A DNA stretch of 64,000 bases from Bradyrhizobium tropiciagri (GTDB lineage: Bacteria > Pseudomonadota > Alphaproteobacteria > Rhizobiales > Xanthobacteraceae), in NCBI RefSeq assembly GCF_001189845.1, contig NZ_LFLZ01000025.1, positions 56,742 through 120,741 on the forward strand, read 5' to 3'. The notes beneath the pieces were generated by a model. That model worked only from the letters and a program-made list of their open reading frames with translations, was not told where the DNA came from and ran no database searches. Position numbers and translations under genes: made by a program. This document shows positions 53,360 through 62,272 of the stretch, piece after piece (position 1 is the first letter of the stretch; every line of letters begins with the position of its first letter).

Positions 53360-53371
53360 GGGGGGGGGGGG
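53360..53371 (+). repeat. Twelve-G homopolymer
   Basis: An uninterrupted run of twelve G lies 24 bases before the transglutaminase-like start. It is either a slippage-prone tract or an assembly artefact. It would shift frame if the true start lay upstream. Confidence 0.9.
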
Positions 53372-53395
53372 CGAAACGTGCGGGAGACCCTTCAG

Positions 53396-54250
53396 ATGAA
53401 CGTCGACAGATACGAAAGACCCGTTGCGATGAGCGATCCGGGGCGTCACGCCGCTCTGTTCGATGGCCTGCCGCGGGGGCCCAGTGCGCTTGCGGCGACG
53501 GTGCAGGGTCTCTTGATCCATCAGCACATCGCCCCGGCCTATGGGGTGGCGCTCGGCGGCGACCGGCAAGCCCAATCGCAGGTCCGCGCCGTCGAGGACA
53601 TGCTGGATGAAATCGTGGCGCGCGACGCCCGGCCGCTTGCCGTACCACGTGCCGTCAACGAGCGGCAGGTCGGTGTGTGCAGGCACTTCACGCTGCTTCA
53701 TGTGGCGATGTTGCGCACGCAGGGCATTCCGGCGCGTGCGCGCTGCGGGTTTGGCGCCTATTTCGAGGCGGGAAAATACATCGACCATTGGGTGACGGAG
53801 TACTGGAACGAGGACAGGAAAGGCTGGGTCTTGTTCGATTCCCAGATCGACGATCGGCAGCGTGAGCTGTTCGGGATCGGCTTCGATGCGGCGGACGTGC
53901 CGCGAGATCAGTTCCTGGTCGCCGGCGATGCCTGGTCGCTCTGCCGCGCCGGGCGCCGTGACCCGAGTGCCTTCGGCATCCTCGACATGCATGGTCTCTG
54001 GTTCATTGCGGGCAATCTCGTCCGCGACATCGGCGCGCTGAACAATCGCGAGATGCTGCCATGGGACGTTTGGGGCGCCATGCGCGTGCGGGACAGCGAG
54101 CTCGATCTGGCCTTCTTCGACCGACTGGCAATCGTCAGCCGCGAGCCGGATGCTCACCTTGATGAACTCGGTGCGCTGGATCGCGATGAGCGGGTGCGCG
54201 TTCCCGGAGCCGTGTTCAACGCCGTGCTTGACTGTGTGCAGGACGTGTAG
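53396..54250 (+). CDS. Transglutaminase-like domain protein
   Basis: The 284-residue protein carries the Cys-His-Asp triad of transglutaminase/peptide-N-glycanase-like enzymes: Cys95 (GVCRHFTLL), His131 (YIDHWVTEYW) and Asp148 (WVLFDSQID). No signal peptide. ATG 53396 is chosen; 53429 is an alternative. The 12-G tract just upstream leaves the real start a little uncertain. Relatives act as proteases or amidases. It probably shares a transcript with the AraC/GyrI regulator. Confidence 0.82.
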   Translation: MNVDRYERPVAMSDPGRHAALFDGLPRGPSALAATVQGLLIHQHIAPAYGVALGGDRQAQSQVRAVEDMLDEIVARDARPLAVPRAVNERQVGVCRHFTLLHVAMLRTQGIPARARCGFGAYFEAGKYIDHWVTEYWNEDRKGWVLFDSQIDDRQRELFGIGFDAADVPRDQFLVAGDAWSLCRAGRRDPSAFGILDMHGLWFIAGNLVRDIGALNNREMLPWDVWGAMRVRDSELDLAFFDRLAIVSREPDAHLDELGALDRDERVRVPGAVFNAVLDCVQDV

Positions 54251-54294
54251 CTGAGGGGCGGGCGCGAGAATGCGAAGCTGCGTCCACACTACAA

Positions 54295-54398
54295 CCGTCA
54301 TCGCCCGGCTCGACCGGGCGATCCAGTACGCAGCGGCCCATCGATTCAATAACGACTGCCTCTGGAATACTGGATCACCCGCATGCGCGGGTGATGAC
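54295..54398. repeat. Extragenic palindrome, family C
   Basis: CCGTCATCGCCCGGCTCGAC and CGGGCGATCCAGTACGCAG form the first half; TACTGGATCACCCGC and GCGGGTGATGAC form the second, so two small hairpins joined by an AGTAC/TACTGG pair. One copy in the window. Confidence 0.75.
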
Positions 54399-54439
54399 AC
54401 CGCGCCATTTGGTGGGTTGAATTGCGCCTCACCGTTATC

Positions 54440-54560
54440 GTCGTCCTGGCGAAAGCCAGGACCCATTACCCTGAATGGCAATTGTCGCGCGACGCTGGGG
54501 CCACGATCTCTGTCACGATCAAATTCGGTGGCTATGGGTCCTGGCCTTCGCCAGGACGAC
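54440..54560. repeat. Extragenic palindrome, family D
   Basis: GTCGTCCTGGCGAAAGCCAG and the inverted CTGGCCTTCGCCAGGACGAC enclose about 80 bases; ACCCAT / ATGGGT extend the arms. It lies between the converging transglutaminase-like and ispB genes. Confidence 0.8.
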
Positions 54561-54589
54561 ACCGACTTTGGTGCTCGCTGGTGCCTAAC

Positions 54590-55600
54590 TCAGTGCGATC
54601 TTGCCAGGCAGAACGCCACGACCTGTTCCAGCGCCGTCTTCATCGGCGACGGCGGGAACAGGGCCAGCGCGTCGACCGCCATCGCGCCGTAGTGCTGGGC
54701 GCGGCTGATGGTGTCCTCGAGGGCGCGGTGCTTGGTCATCAGGCCGATCGCGTGGTCGAGATCGGCCTCTCCGATCTCGCCGCGCTCGAGTGCGCGGATC
54801 CAGAACTTGCGCTCGGTGTCGTTGCCGCGGCGGAAGGCGAGCACCACCGGCAGCGTGATCTTGCCCTCGCGGAAATCGTCGCCGACATTCTTGCCGAGTT
54901 TTGCGGATTTGCCGCCATAGTCCAGCACGTCGTCGACGAGCTGGAAGGCGATGCCGAGATTCATGCCGACCGAGCGGCAGGCGGTCTGCTCGGCCTTGGG
55001 CCGGTTGGCGATCACGGGACCGACCTCACAGGCGGCGGCGAACAGCTCGGCGGTCTTGCCGCGGATCACGGCGAGATATTCGTCCTCGGTGGTCGCGGTG
55101 TTCTTGGCGGCGGCAAGCTGCATCACCTCGCCCTCGGCGATAGTGGCGGCGGCCGCGGACAGGATGTCGAGCGCGCGCAGCGAGCCGACCTCGACCATCA
55201 TCCGGAACGCCTGGCCGAGCAGGAAGTCGCCGACCAGCACGCTGGCCTCGTTGCCCCACAGCATCCGCGCGGACAATTTGCCGCGGCGCAACTCGCTCTC
55301 GTCGACCACGTCGTCATGCAGCAGGGTCGCGGTGTGCATGAACTCGACCGCGGCGGCGAGCTTGATATGGCCGTCGCCTGTGTAGTCGGCGAGCTGGGCC
55401 ATCGCCAGGGTCAGCATCGGGCGCAACCGCTTGCCCCCGGACGAGATCAGATGGTTGGCGACCTCCGGGATCATGGTGACCTCGGAGCCGGTCCGCGAAA
55501 TGATGGTCGCGTTGACGCGCTCCATGTCGGCGGCGACAAGTCCCACCAGCCCGTCGATCGAAGCATTGGACGGGCTTTCGAAGGGTACAATAACCGCCAC
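54590..55600 (-). CDS. ispB: Polyprenyl diphosphate synthase
   Basis: The 336-residue enzyme builds the long side chain of ubiquinone. First Asp-rich motif LLHDDVVDES and second QLVDDVLDYGG are both intact; GGKRLRPML binds the allyl pyrophosphate. GTG 55600 was chosen because TTGGAGACC lies just before it and the family begins near VIVPFE. It diverges from a DUF2007 gene, an arrangement conserved in Bradyrhizobium. Confidence 0.93.
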   Translation of the reverse strand: MAVIVPFESPSNASIDGLVGLVAADMERVNATIISRTGSEVTMIPEVANHLISSGGKRLRPMLTLAMAQLADYTGDGHIKLAAAVEFMHTATLLHDDVVDESELRRGKLSARMLWGNEASVLVGDFLLGQAFRMMVEVGSLRALDILSAAAATIAEGEVMQLAAAKNTATTEDEYLAVIRGKTAELFAAACEVGPVIANRPKAEQTACRSVGMNLGIAFQLVDDVLDYGGKSAKLGKNVGDDFREGKITLPVVLAFRRGNDTERKFWIRALERGEIGEADLDHAIGLMTKHRALEDTISRAQHYGAMAVDALALFPPSPMKTALEQVVAFCLARSH

Positions 55601-55735
55601 GCTGGTCTCCAATTTTGCCGAATACGCATTATGCTCAGCTATAACAATAGAAACTGCGCGGTGCAGCGGCAAGGCCTCGAAGCTGTTGACATATGACGCA
55701 TTCGCTGCACTGCCGGGGCGACAGGAGAGCGTATT

Positions 55736-55963
55736 TTGCGGGAATTGGTACGGACCAATGACATGGTGCTGGTCTCCGCCATCGGCGCGCTGCTCGACAG
55801 CGCTAACATCCACCATTTGGTGCTGGACCAGAACATGAGCATCATCGAGGGCTCGCTCGGCGTGCTGCCGCGGCGGATCCTGGTGCACGAGGACGACAAC
55901 CACGAGGCCCGCCAGCTCCTGACCGATGCCGGCCTTGGCCACGAATTGCGGGCCGATGACTAG
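55736..55963 (+). CDS. DUF2007 domain protein
   Basis: The 75-residue protein (MRELVRTNDMVLVSAIGALL) begins at TTG 55736 with AGGAG 8 bases before, giving the standard MRELVRTND start of the family. It is a putative signal-transducing/ferredoxin-like fold protein of unknown role. Its stop overlaps the start of the next methyltransferase, so the two are coupled. Confidence 0.88.
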   Translation: MRELVRTNDMVLVSAIGALLDSANIHHLVLDQNMSIIEGSLGVLPRRILVHEDDNHEARQLLTDAGLGHELRADD

Positions 55964-56783
55964 AGCGTTTTCAAGCGAAGTGGGCCCCGGTTCGCGTGAG
56001 GAAAACGCGTCAAAAAAGCAGTCGCCGGCGGCCGAGATCACCGAGGACAGATTCCTCGGCGGGCAATTGCGCCTCCGGCAACCCCGCGGCGGCCACCGCG
56101 CCGGCCATGACGCGATCCTGCTGGCTGCAGCGACGCCGGCCCGGTCGGGCGACCGTGTCGTCGATCTCGGCGCCGGTGTCGGTGCCGCCGGGCTTTCGGT
56201 GGCGCGGCGGGTGAGGGGGATCGACCTCGTCCTGGTCGAAATCGACCCTGCAATGGCCGAGCTTGCCCGGGATAACGCCGGCGCCAACGCGATCATGGCC
56301 GAGGTGGTCATCCTCGATGTCGAAGCGGACGCGCCGGCGTTTGCCGCGGCCGGCCTCGCACCCGACAGCGCTGATGTCGTGCTGATGAACCCGCCGTTCA
56401 ACGATCCATCGCGGCACCGTGCCTCGCCGGACGGCGTCCGCCAGCGTGCACATGTCGCGACCGCAACCACGCTTGCGGCCTGGGTGCATGCGGCGCGGCG
56501 GATTCTCAAGTCGAATGGGCAGCTAGCGATGATCTGGCGGGCCGACGGGATTGCCGACGTGCTGGCTGCGCTGGACCGCGGCTTCGGCAGCCTTGAGATC
56601 CTGCCAGTTCACGGCGAGGCGGCTTCGCCAGCGATCCGAATCCTGGTGCGGGCCACCAAGGGCGGCCGGGCGCCGACGCGGCTCCATGCCGCGCTGTTGC
56701 TCAATGAAGAGTCAGGTGTGCCCAATAAATGGGTGCAGGAGGTTTTGGCTGGGAAAGGAAAATTGCCGTTGGCGCGGCGCTAA
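55956..56783 (+). CDS. TrmN6-like methyltransferase
   Basis: The 275-residue SAM methyltransferase has DLGAGVGAAGLSVARR (SAM loop), LVEIDPAMAELARDNA and NPPFND (the NPPF motif of adenine-N6 transferases). The best fit is tRNA1(Val) A37-N6 methylation, a family inference. ATG 55956 overlaps the DUF2007 stop by a few bases. Confidence 0.88.
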   Translation: MTRAFSSEVGPGSREENASKKQSPAAEITEDRFLGGQLRLRQPRGGHRAGHDAILLAAATPARSGDRVVDLGAGVGAAGLSVARRVRGIDLVLVEIDPAMAELARDNAGANAIMAEVVILDVEADAPAFAAAGLAPDSADVVLMNPPFNDPSRHRASPDGVRQRAHVATATTLAAWVHAARRILKSNGQLAMIWRADGIADVLAALDRGFGSLEILPVHGEAASPAIRILVRATKGGRAPTRLHAALLLNEESGVPNKWVQEVLAGKGKLPLARR

Positions 56784-56818
56784 CGGGCAGGCGCGCTGCC
56801 CGCGTGACTGGCACTAAA

Positions 56819-56917
56819 TCACTGCGAAGCCGTTTCCGACTGGCGTTCCGGCCTTGATGTGAAGCGGATCGCCGTCAGGAGCGTACCGATCAGCATAATC
56901 AGCAGATAGATCTTCAT
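56819..56917 (-). CDS. Small membrane protein (32 aa)
   Basis: A GGAGAGGGACTC ribosome site precedes ATG 56917; the peptide starts MKIYLLIMLIGTLLTAIRFT and ends in a polar tail, giving a single transmembrane helix. The ribosome site and the start-hydrophobic pattern support it. No known family was recognised. Confidence 0.5.
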   Translation of the reverse strand: MKIYLLIMLIGTLLTAIRFTSRPERQSETASQ

Positions 56918-57025
56918 GAGTCCCTCTCCGCCGCGAATTGCAACCCCAATGACAAAATGCAAAACGCGTTCCACGGAATCCAATGACACTGGCGTGATAA
57001 AAAGTGGTTAATTCGAGGTAACGGT

Positions 57026-57947
57026 ATGAGTGAACAAATAAGTGATCGCCAACGACATTCCGGAGCACGTTCGGGAGTGTTCGATCGCGTGCAGGGAATG
57101 TTGCCGGCACGTTTCCGGCGTGGCACGGCGGTCGTGCCGGTGGTGCGGCTGTCGGGTGTGATCGGCGCGGTGACGCCGCTGCGGCCCGGCATGACGCTCG
57201 CCGGCGTTGCCAAGATGCTGGAGCGCGCCTTTGGCACTCGGAATGCCAAGGCGGTGGCGCTGGTGATCAATTCGCCTGGCGGCTCGCCTGTGCAGTCGCG
57301 CCAGATCTATCTGCGCATCCGGCAGCTGGCGGCCGAGAAGAAGCTGCCGGTGCTGGTGTTCGTCGAGGACGTCGCGCTCCGGCGGCTACATGATCGCCTG
57401 CGCAGGCGACGAGATCTATTGCGACCCGTCGTCGATCCTGGGCTCGATCGGCGTGGTCGGCGGCAGCTTCGGCCTCGAGGGGTTGATCAAGAAGATCGGG
57501 GTCGAGCGGCGGCTCTACACGGCGGGCGCGCACAAGGCGATGCTCGATCCGTTCCTCCCGGAAAACCCCGACGACGTCGCCCGGCTGAAGTCGATCCAGC
57601 GCGAGATCCATGCGATCTTCATTGCGTTGGTGAAGCAGAGCCGCGGCAGCCGCCTGAAGGGGCCCGACGACGAGTTGTTCACCGGCGAATACTGGGCGGG
57701 CGAGACCGCTATTGGCCTCGGCCTTGCCGACGGCATCGGCGACCTCCGCGCCACGCTGCGGGCCCGCTATGGCGAGAAGGTGCTGACCCCGGTGATCGCG
57801 CCCGCCAGCGGCATGCTGTCCGGCTTGCTCGGCCGCAGGGCGCCCGGGGCGGGCTCGATGGCGGCGCTGGACGGGATCGCGAGCTTGCCGGACGATCTGA
57901 TCTCCGCGGTGGAAACACGGGCCATTTGGGCCAGATTCGGGCTGTGA
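57026..57947 (+). pseudogene. S49-family signal peptide peptidase-like protease, frame break at the active site
   Basis: N-terminal part: VVPVVRLSGVIGAV, NAKAVALVINSPGGSPVQSR and PVLVFVEDVA; after the break at 57374-57378, SGGYMIACAGDEIYCDPSSI continues, then GSIGVVGGSFG and the catalytic-Lys region ERRLYTAGAHKAM. The joined text should read VAASGGYM, where the SGGY serine is the S49 nucleophile; two bases are missing, or one is extra. The gene is therefore broken exactly at the nucleophile. It would be inner-membrane or periplasmic. Likely a consensus error because the rest is well preserved. Confidence 0.85.
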
Positions 57948-58062
57948 ACACGGGGATTTGAGCGCGCCATTTAGCCCCAAAACCGCGATTGCGGCGCAGG
58001 CCGCCTTGCGCGACAATGAGGGTATTGGGGGCCTGACAGACGTGAACGACAAGGATCGACCG

Positions 58063-58254
58063 ATGCCGCCGCTGATTGCATTCGCAGGCGTCCTGGGTGG
58101 CCTGGCCGTGGTCCGCTGGGCATACAAGACGGCCGTCCGGATCAACCAGGAACTGGAAGAGGCGCGATTGTCCCGCGTGGCCGAGGCCTCGCGTGCGAGC
58201 GAAATCAAGACCCTGCGCCGCGACCCCGTGACCGGGGCGTACCGCCCGGGCTAG
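58063..58254 (+). CDS. Small membrane-anchored hypothetical protein, 63 aa
   Basis: It opens MPPLIAFAGVLGGLAVVRWA, a likely N-terminal membrane helix, followed by a charged helix (TAVRINQELEEARLSR) and RRDPVTGAYRPG. ATG 58063 has AAGGA 7 bases upstream; a GTG at 58042 and a TTG at 57958 are other possible starts. It lies between the S49 gene and glyQ and is small and common in Bradyrhizobium. Confidence 0.65.
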   Translation: MPPLIAFAGVLGGLAVVRWAYKTAVRINQELEEARLSRVAEASRASEIKTLRRDPVTGAYRPG

Positions 58255-58264
58255 CGCTTGGTTC

Positions 58265-58398
58265 TCCCTCGCCCTGCTCTTGCGGGGTGAGGGGCTGTTT
58301 CCGCAAACTCGACCGACGAGAGTGTGCGGAGAATCCCCCTCACCCGAAATCCGCGCGCGCGCGGATTTCGACCTCTCCCCGCACGCGGGGCGAGGTGG
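58265..58398. repeat. Extragenic palindrome, family E copy 1
   Basis: Outer arms (CCCTCGCCCTGCTCTTGCGG and its inverted end) enclose a perfect 26-base palindrome at 58345-58370, symmetric about the CG repeat, with CGAAATCCGCG / CGCGGATTTCG sides. A shorter relative starts at 63944. Confidence 0.85.
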
Positions 58399-58488
58399 CA
58401 GAAACATCCCTCATCGCCTTGATTCCATTGGCCGCCGCCGATACGGTCCCGCGCGTTTTCACACCCCCTCGCGAGATCGATTCCAACG

Positions 58489-59436
58489 ATGGACGCCCTG
58501 CCTGACCACATGCGCCCGGAACGTTCGTTCCAGGGCTTCATCCTGGCCCTCCAGCGATTCTGGGCCGAGCAGGGTTGCGTCATCCTGCAGCCCTACGACA
58601 TGGAAATGGGCGCCGGTACCTTCCATCCCGCGACCACGCTGCGCGCGCTCGGGCCGAAGCCCTGGAACGCGGCCTATGTGCAGCCCTCGCGGCGGCCCAA
58701 GGACGGCCGCTACGGCGAAAATCCCAACCGGCTGCAGCATTACTACCAGTTCCAGGTGATCATGAAGCCGTCGCCGCCGAACCTTCAGGACTTGTACCTG
58801 AAGTCGCTGGCCGCGATCGGCATCGATTCCGCCATCCACGACATCCGCTTCGTCGAGGACGATTGGGAGAGCCCGACGCTCGGCGCCTGGGGCTTGGGGT
58901 GGGAATGCTGGTGCGACGGCATGGAAGTCTCGCAGTTCACCTACTTCCAGCAGGTCGCCGGCGTCGAATGCGCGCCGGTTGCGGGCGAGCTCACCTACGG
59001 GCTCGAGCGGCTCGCGATGTATGTGCAGGGCGTCGACCGCGTCTACGACCTCAACTTCAACGGCCGCGAGGGCGCGGAGAAGGTGACCTATGGCGACGTC
59101 TTCCTGCAGGCCGAGCAGGAATATTCGCGGCACAATTTCGAGTACGCCGACACCACGATGCTGTTCGAGCAGTTCAGGATGGCGGAAGAGGCCTGCCGCA
59201 AATATCTCGCCGCCGGCTGGCAAGAATCTAAGAGCCCGGGCGGCAACAGTAAGGAACATCTGATGGCCTTGCCGGCCTACGACCAGTGCATCAAGGCGAG
59301 CCACGTGTTCAACCTGCTCGACGCCCGCGGCGTCATCTCGGTGACCGAGCGGCAGAGCTACATCGCCCGCGTCCGCGATCTGGCGAAGGCCTGCGGCGAG
59401 GCTTGGATCCACACTGAAACGGGCAGGGCGGTCTGA
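58489..59436 (+). CDS. glyQ: Glycine--tRNA ligase, alpha subunit
   Basis: The 315-residue class II synthetase subunit carries EQGCVILQPYDMEMGAGTFH (motif 1 area), RRPKDGRYGENPNRLQHYYQ (motif 2) and ELTYGLERLAMYVQGV (motif 3). Alpha carries the active site in the alpha2-beta2 enzyme. Its stop overlaps the glyS start by one base (TGATG). Confidence 0.97.
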   Translation: MDALPDHMRPERSFQGFILALQRFWAEQGCVILQPYDMEMGAGTFHPATTLRALGPKPWNAAYVQPSRRPKDGRYGENPNRLQHYYQFQVIMKPSPPNLQDLYLKSLAAIGIDSAIHDIRFVEDDWESPTLGAWGLGWECWCDGMEVSQFTYFQQVAGVECAPVAGELTYGLERLAMYVQGVDRVYDLNFNGREGAEKVTYGDVFLQAEQEYSRHNFEYADTTMLFEQFRMAEEACRKYLAAGWQESKSPGGNSKEHLMALPAYDQCIKASHVFNLLDARGVISVTERQSYIARVRDLAKACGEAWIHTETGRAV

Positions 59437-61673
59437 TGCCCGATCTTCTCCTCGAACTGTTCTCCGAAGAAATTCCCGCGCGCATGCAGGCGAAGGCGGC
59501 GGACGATCTGCGCCGCATGGTGACCGACAAGCTCGTCGCCGAAGGCCTCGTCTATGAAGGCGCCAAGGCGTTTGCGACCCCGCGCCGCCTCGCGCTGACC
59601 GTTCACGGCATTCCCGCGCGCCAGCCCGACCTGAAGACCGAACGTCGCGGCCCGAAGATCGGCGCTCCTGACGCGGCGGTGCAGGGCTTTCTGAAAGCGA
59701 CCGGTCTCACGTCGCTGGATGAAGCAAAGATCCAGAAGGATGCGAAGGGCGACTTCTACATCGCGCTGATCGAAAAGCCGGGCCGCGCCGCGATCGACGT
59801 CGTCGCCGAAATCCTGCCGGTCATCATCCGCACCTTCCCCTGGCCGAAATCGATGCGCTGGGGCGCGCGCTCGGCCAAGTCAGGCTCGCTGTCCTGGGTC
59901 CGGCCGCTGCATTCGATCATTGCGACCTTCGGCCTGGAGACCGAGGAGCCTGATGTCGTGAAATTCTCGGTCGACGGCATCGAGGCTGGGCAGACCACCT
60001 ATGGCCATCGCTTCATGGCGCCGGGCGCGATTTCGGTGCGCCGCTTCGAGGATTACGAGGCCAAGCTGAAGGCCGCCAAGGTCATCCTCGATCCGCAGGC
60101 GCGCAAGGACATCATCGTCGAGGACGCCAAGGAGCTGGCGTTCGCGCAGGGCCTCGAGCTGGTCGAGGACCAGGTGCTGGTCGACGAGGTCTCCGGTCTC
60201 GTCGAATGGCCCGTGGTGATGATGGGATCGTTCGAGAAGGAATTTTTGTCGATCCCGGATGAAGTGATCCGCGCCACCATCCGCAACAACCAGAAGTGCT
60301 TCGTGGTCAGGGATCCCAAGACGGGCAAGCTGACCAACAAGTTCGTGCTGACCGCCAACATCGAGGCGCCCGACGGCGGCAAGACCATCGTCGCCGGCAA
60401 CGAGCGCGTGATCCGCCCGCGGCTGAGTGACGCGAAGTTCTTCTACGAGACCGATCTGAAGACCAGGCTGGAGGACCGGCTGCCGAAGTTCGAGCAGATC
60501 GTGTTCCACGAGAAGCTCGGCACCCAGGCCGCGCGCATCAAACGGATCGAGGCGTTGGCAGCCGAGATCGCGCCGCTGGTCGGCGCCGACGTCGAGAAGA
60601 CAAAACGCGCCGCGCGTCTCGCCAAGGCGGATTTGCTGACCGAAGTCGTCGGCGAATTCCCCGAGTTGCAGGGCCTGATGGGCAAGTACTACGCGCTGGC
60701 GCAGGGCGAGGATGCGTCTGTTGCTGCCGCGAGCGAGGAGCATTGGAAGCCGCAGGGTCCGACCGATCGCGTGCCGACCGATCCGGTGAGCGTCGCGGTC
60801 GCGCTGGCGGACAAGCTGGATACGCTGGTTGGATTCTGGGCGATTGATGAGAAGCCGACCGGGTCGAAGGACCCATACGCGCTGCGTCGCGCTGCTCTCG
60901 GCGTTGTGAGGCTGATAGTAGAGAACGAACTTCGTTTCTCTCTCCTTGTCGCTTTGAAGGCGGCCGGTCGCACTACGGCACGGACTTTGGCGTCGTTGAC
61001 CTTTGAGAATTTGAGACCGTTGATCAGGAACGTAGCGAAACAGACAGCCAACGCTGAGATCGCGATCGCTGTTGTTGAAGGCTTTGGCAATGATCCAGCG
61101 CGCGAGTCTCAGAGAGATGCAATCGCGGATTCGATTGTCGATGGGATCGTCGATCTGCTCGCCTTCTTCGCCGACCGTCTGAAGGTCCAGCTCCGCGATC
61201 AGGGCGCACGTCACGATCTCGTCGACGCCGTGTTCTCGCTTGGCGGCCAGGACGATCTGCTGCTCGTGGTCCGTCGTGTCGAAGCGCTCGGCAAGTTCCT
61301 CGACAGCGACGACGGCAAGAACCTGCTCGCTGGAACCAAACGCGCGAGCAACATCCTCAGCATCGAGGAGAAGAAGGACAAGCGCAGCTTCGACGGTGCG
61401 CCCGACGCCGCGCTCTACAAGCTCGACGAAGAGAAGGCGCTGGCTGCGGCGATCGACCAGGTGAAGAGCGAGGCGTCCGCCGCCGTCGCCAAGGAAGACT
61501 TCGCCGCCGCGATGAGCGCGATGGCCAAGCTGCGTCCGGCGGTCGATGCGTTCTTCGACAAGGTCAAGGTCAACGACGACGATCCCAAGGTGCGCGAGAA
61601 CCGCCTGAAGCTGCTCAACGAGATCCGGGCCGCGACGCGTGCGGTGGCGGATTTCTCCAGGATCGAAGGCTGA
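59436..61673 (+). CDS. glyS: Glycine--tRNA ligase, beta subunit
   Basis: The 745-residue subunit holds LLLELFSEEIPARM at the start and the DPYALRRAALGVVRLIVEN site near the C-terminal third, with the HD-like and anticodon regions following. A patch from about 60890 to 61140 (LLVALKAAGRTTARTLASLT onward) uses less GC-biased codons and looks inserted. Otherwise intact and in frame. Overlaps glyQ by one base. Confidence 0.95.
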   Translation: MPDLLLELFSEEIPARMQAKAADDLRRMVTDKLVAEGLVYEGAKAFATPRRLALTVHGIPARQPDLKTERRGPKIGAPDAAVQGFLKATGLTSLDEAKIQKDAKGDFYIALIEKPGRAAIDVVAEILPVIIRTFPWPKSMRWGARSAKSGSLSWVRPLHSIIATFGLETEEPDVVKFSVDGIEAGQTTYGHRFMAPGAISVRRFEDYEAKLKAAKVILDPQARKDIIVEDAKELAFAQGLELVEDQVLVDEVSGLVEWPVVMMGSFEKEFLSIPDEVIRATIRNNQKCFVVRDPKTGKLTNKFVLTANIEAPDGGKTIVAGNERVIRPRLSDAKFFYETDLKTRLEDRLPKFEQIVFHEKLGTQAARIKRIEALAAEIAPLVGADVEKTKRAARLAKADLLTEVVGEFPELQGLMGKYYALAQGEDASVAAASEEHWKPQGPTDRVPTDPVSVAVALADKLDTLVGFWAIDEKPTGSKDPYALRRAALGVVRLIVENELRFSLLVALKAAGRTTARTLASLTFENLRPLIRNVAKQTANAEIAIAVVEGFGNDPARESQRDAIADSIVDGIVDLLAFFADRLKVQLRDQGARHDLVDAVFSLGGQDDLLLVVRRVEALGKFLDSDDGKNLLAGTKRASNILSIEEKKDKRSFDGAPDAALYKLDEEKALAAAIDQVKSEASAAVAKEDFAAAMSAMAKLRPAVDAFFDKVKVNDDDPKVRENRLKLLNEIRAATRAVADFSRIEG

Positions 61674-61676
61674 TCG

Positions 61677-62270
61677 ATGGACCGCGCAACGCTCGCCGCT
61701 TACGACAAGGAAGCGGCGGCGTTTGCGCAGGACTGGCACGAGCAGCCGGCCCCTCGCGATCTGCAGGAGGTCGTCGGGCAATTCTTCATCAAGGGTGGTG
61801 CGACCGCCGACATCGGCTGCGGCAGCGGCCGCGAGGTGGCCTGGCTCAATGCCAGCGGCTTTCCGGCCGAAGGCTTTGATGCCTCCGAGGGTCTGCTCGC
61901 CGAAGCTCGTACCCGCTATCCGGCGCTGCGCTTTGCGCGTGCCGAGCTGCCTGATCTATCCGGCATCGCCGCCGGCAGCTTCGACAATGTGCTGTGCGAG
62001 ACCGTGATCATGCATCTCGATCCCGCGTTGATCGCGCCGTCGGTGCGCCGTATGTTCGAACTCGTGAAGCCCGGCGGCATCTTCTACCTGAGCTGGCGCG
62101 TGACCAGAGGCGACGATGCGCGCGATGTGCATGGCCGGCTCTATGCGGCGTTCGATGCGGCGCTGGTGCGCTCCGAATTGGCGGCGGCCGCATTGCTGCT
62201 CGACGCGGAGGTCGTCAGTGCGTCCTCCGGCAAGGTCATTCACCGTCTGGTCGCCAGCAAGAGGAGGTGA
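61677..62270 (+). CDS. Class I SAM-dependent methyltransferase
   Basis: The 197-residue protein has the SAM site ADIGCGSGREVAWLNASGFP, a VEGFDASEGLL-like acidic end of strand 2, and ETVIMHLDPALIAPSVRRMF followed by KPGGIFYLSWR. Cytosolic. It begins 3 bases after glyS and may be the third gene of that operon. Substrate unknown. Confidence 0.88.
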   Translation: MDRATLAAYDKEAAAFAQDWHEQPAPRDLQEVVGQFFIKGGATADIGCGSGREVAWLNASGFPAEGFDASEGLLAEARTRYPALRFARAELPDLSGIAAGSFDNVLCETVIMHLDPALIAPSVRRMFELVKPGGIFYLSWRVTRGDDARDVHGRLYAAFDAALVRSELAAAALLLDAEVVSASSGKVIHRLVASKRR

Positions 62271-62272
62271 CG

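Noticed and set aside
52439..54562. 707-residue minus strand reading across the AraC and transglutaminase-like genes
   Set aside because: Covers two well-supported genes and a repeat; no domain recognised.
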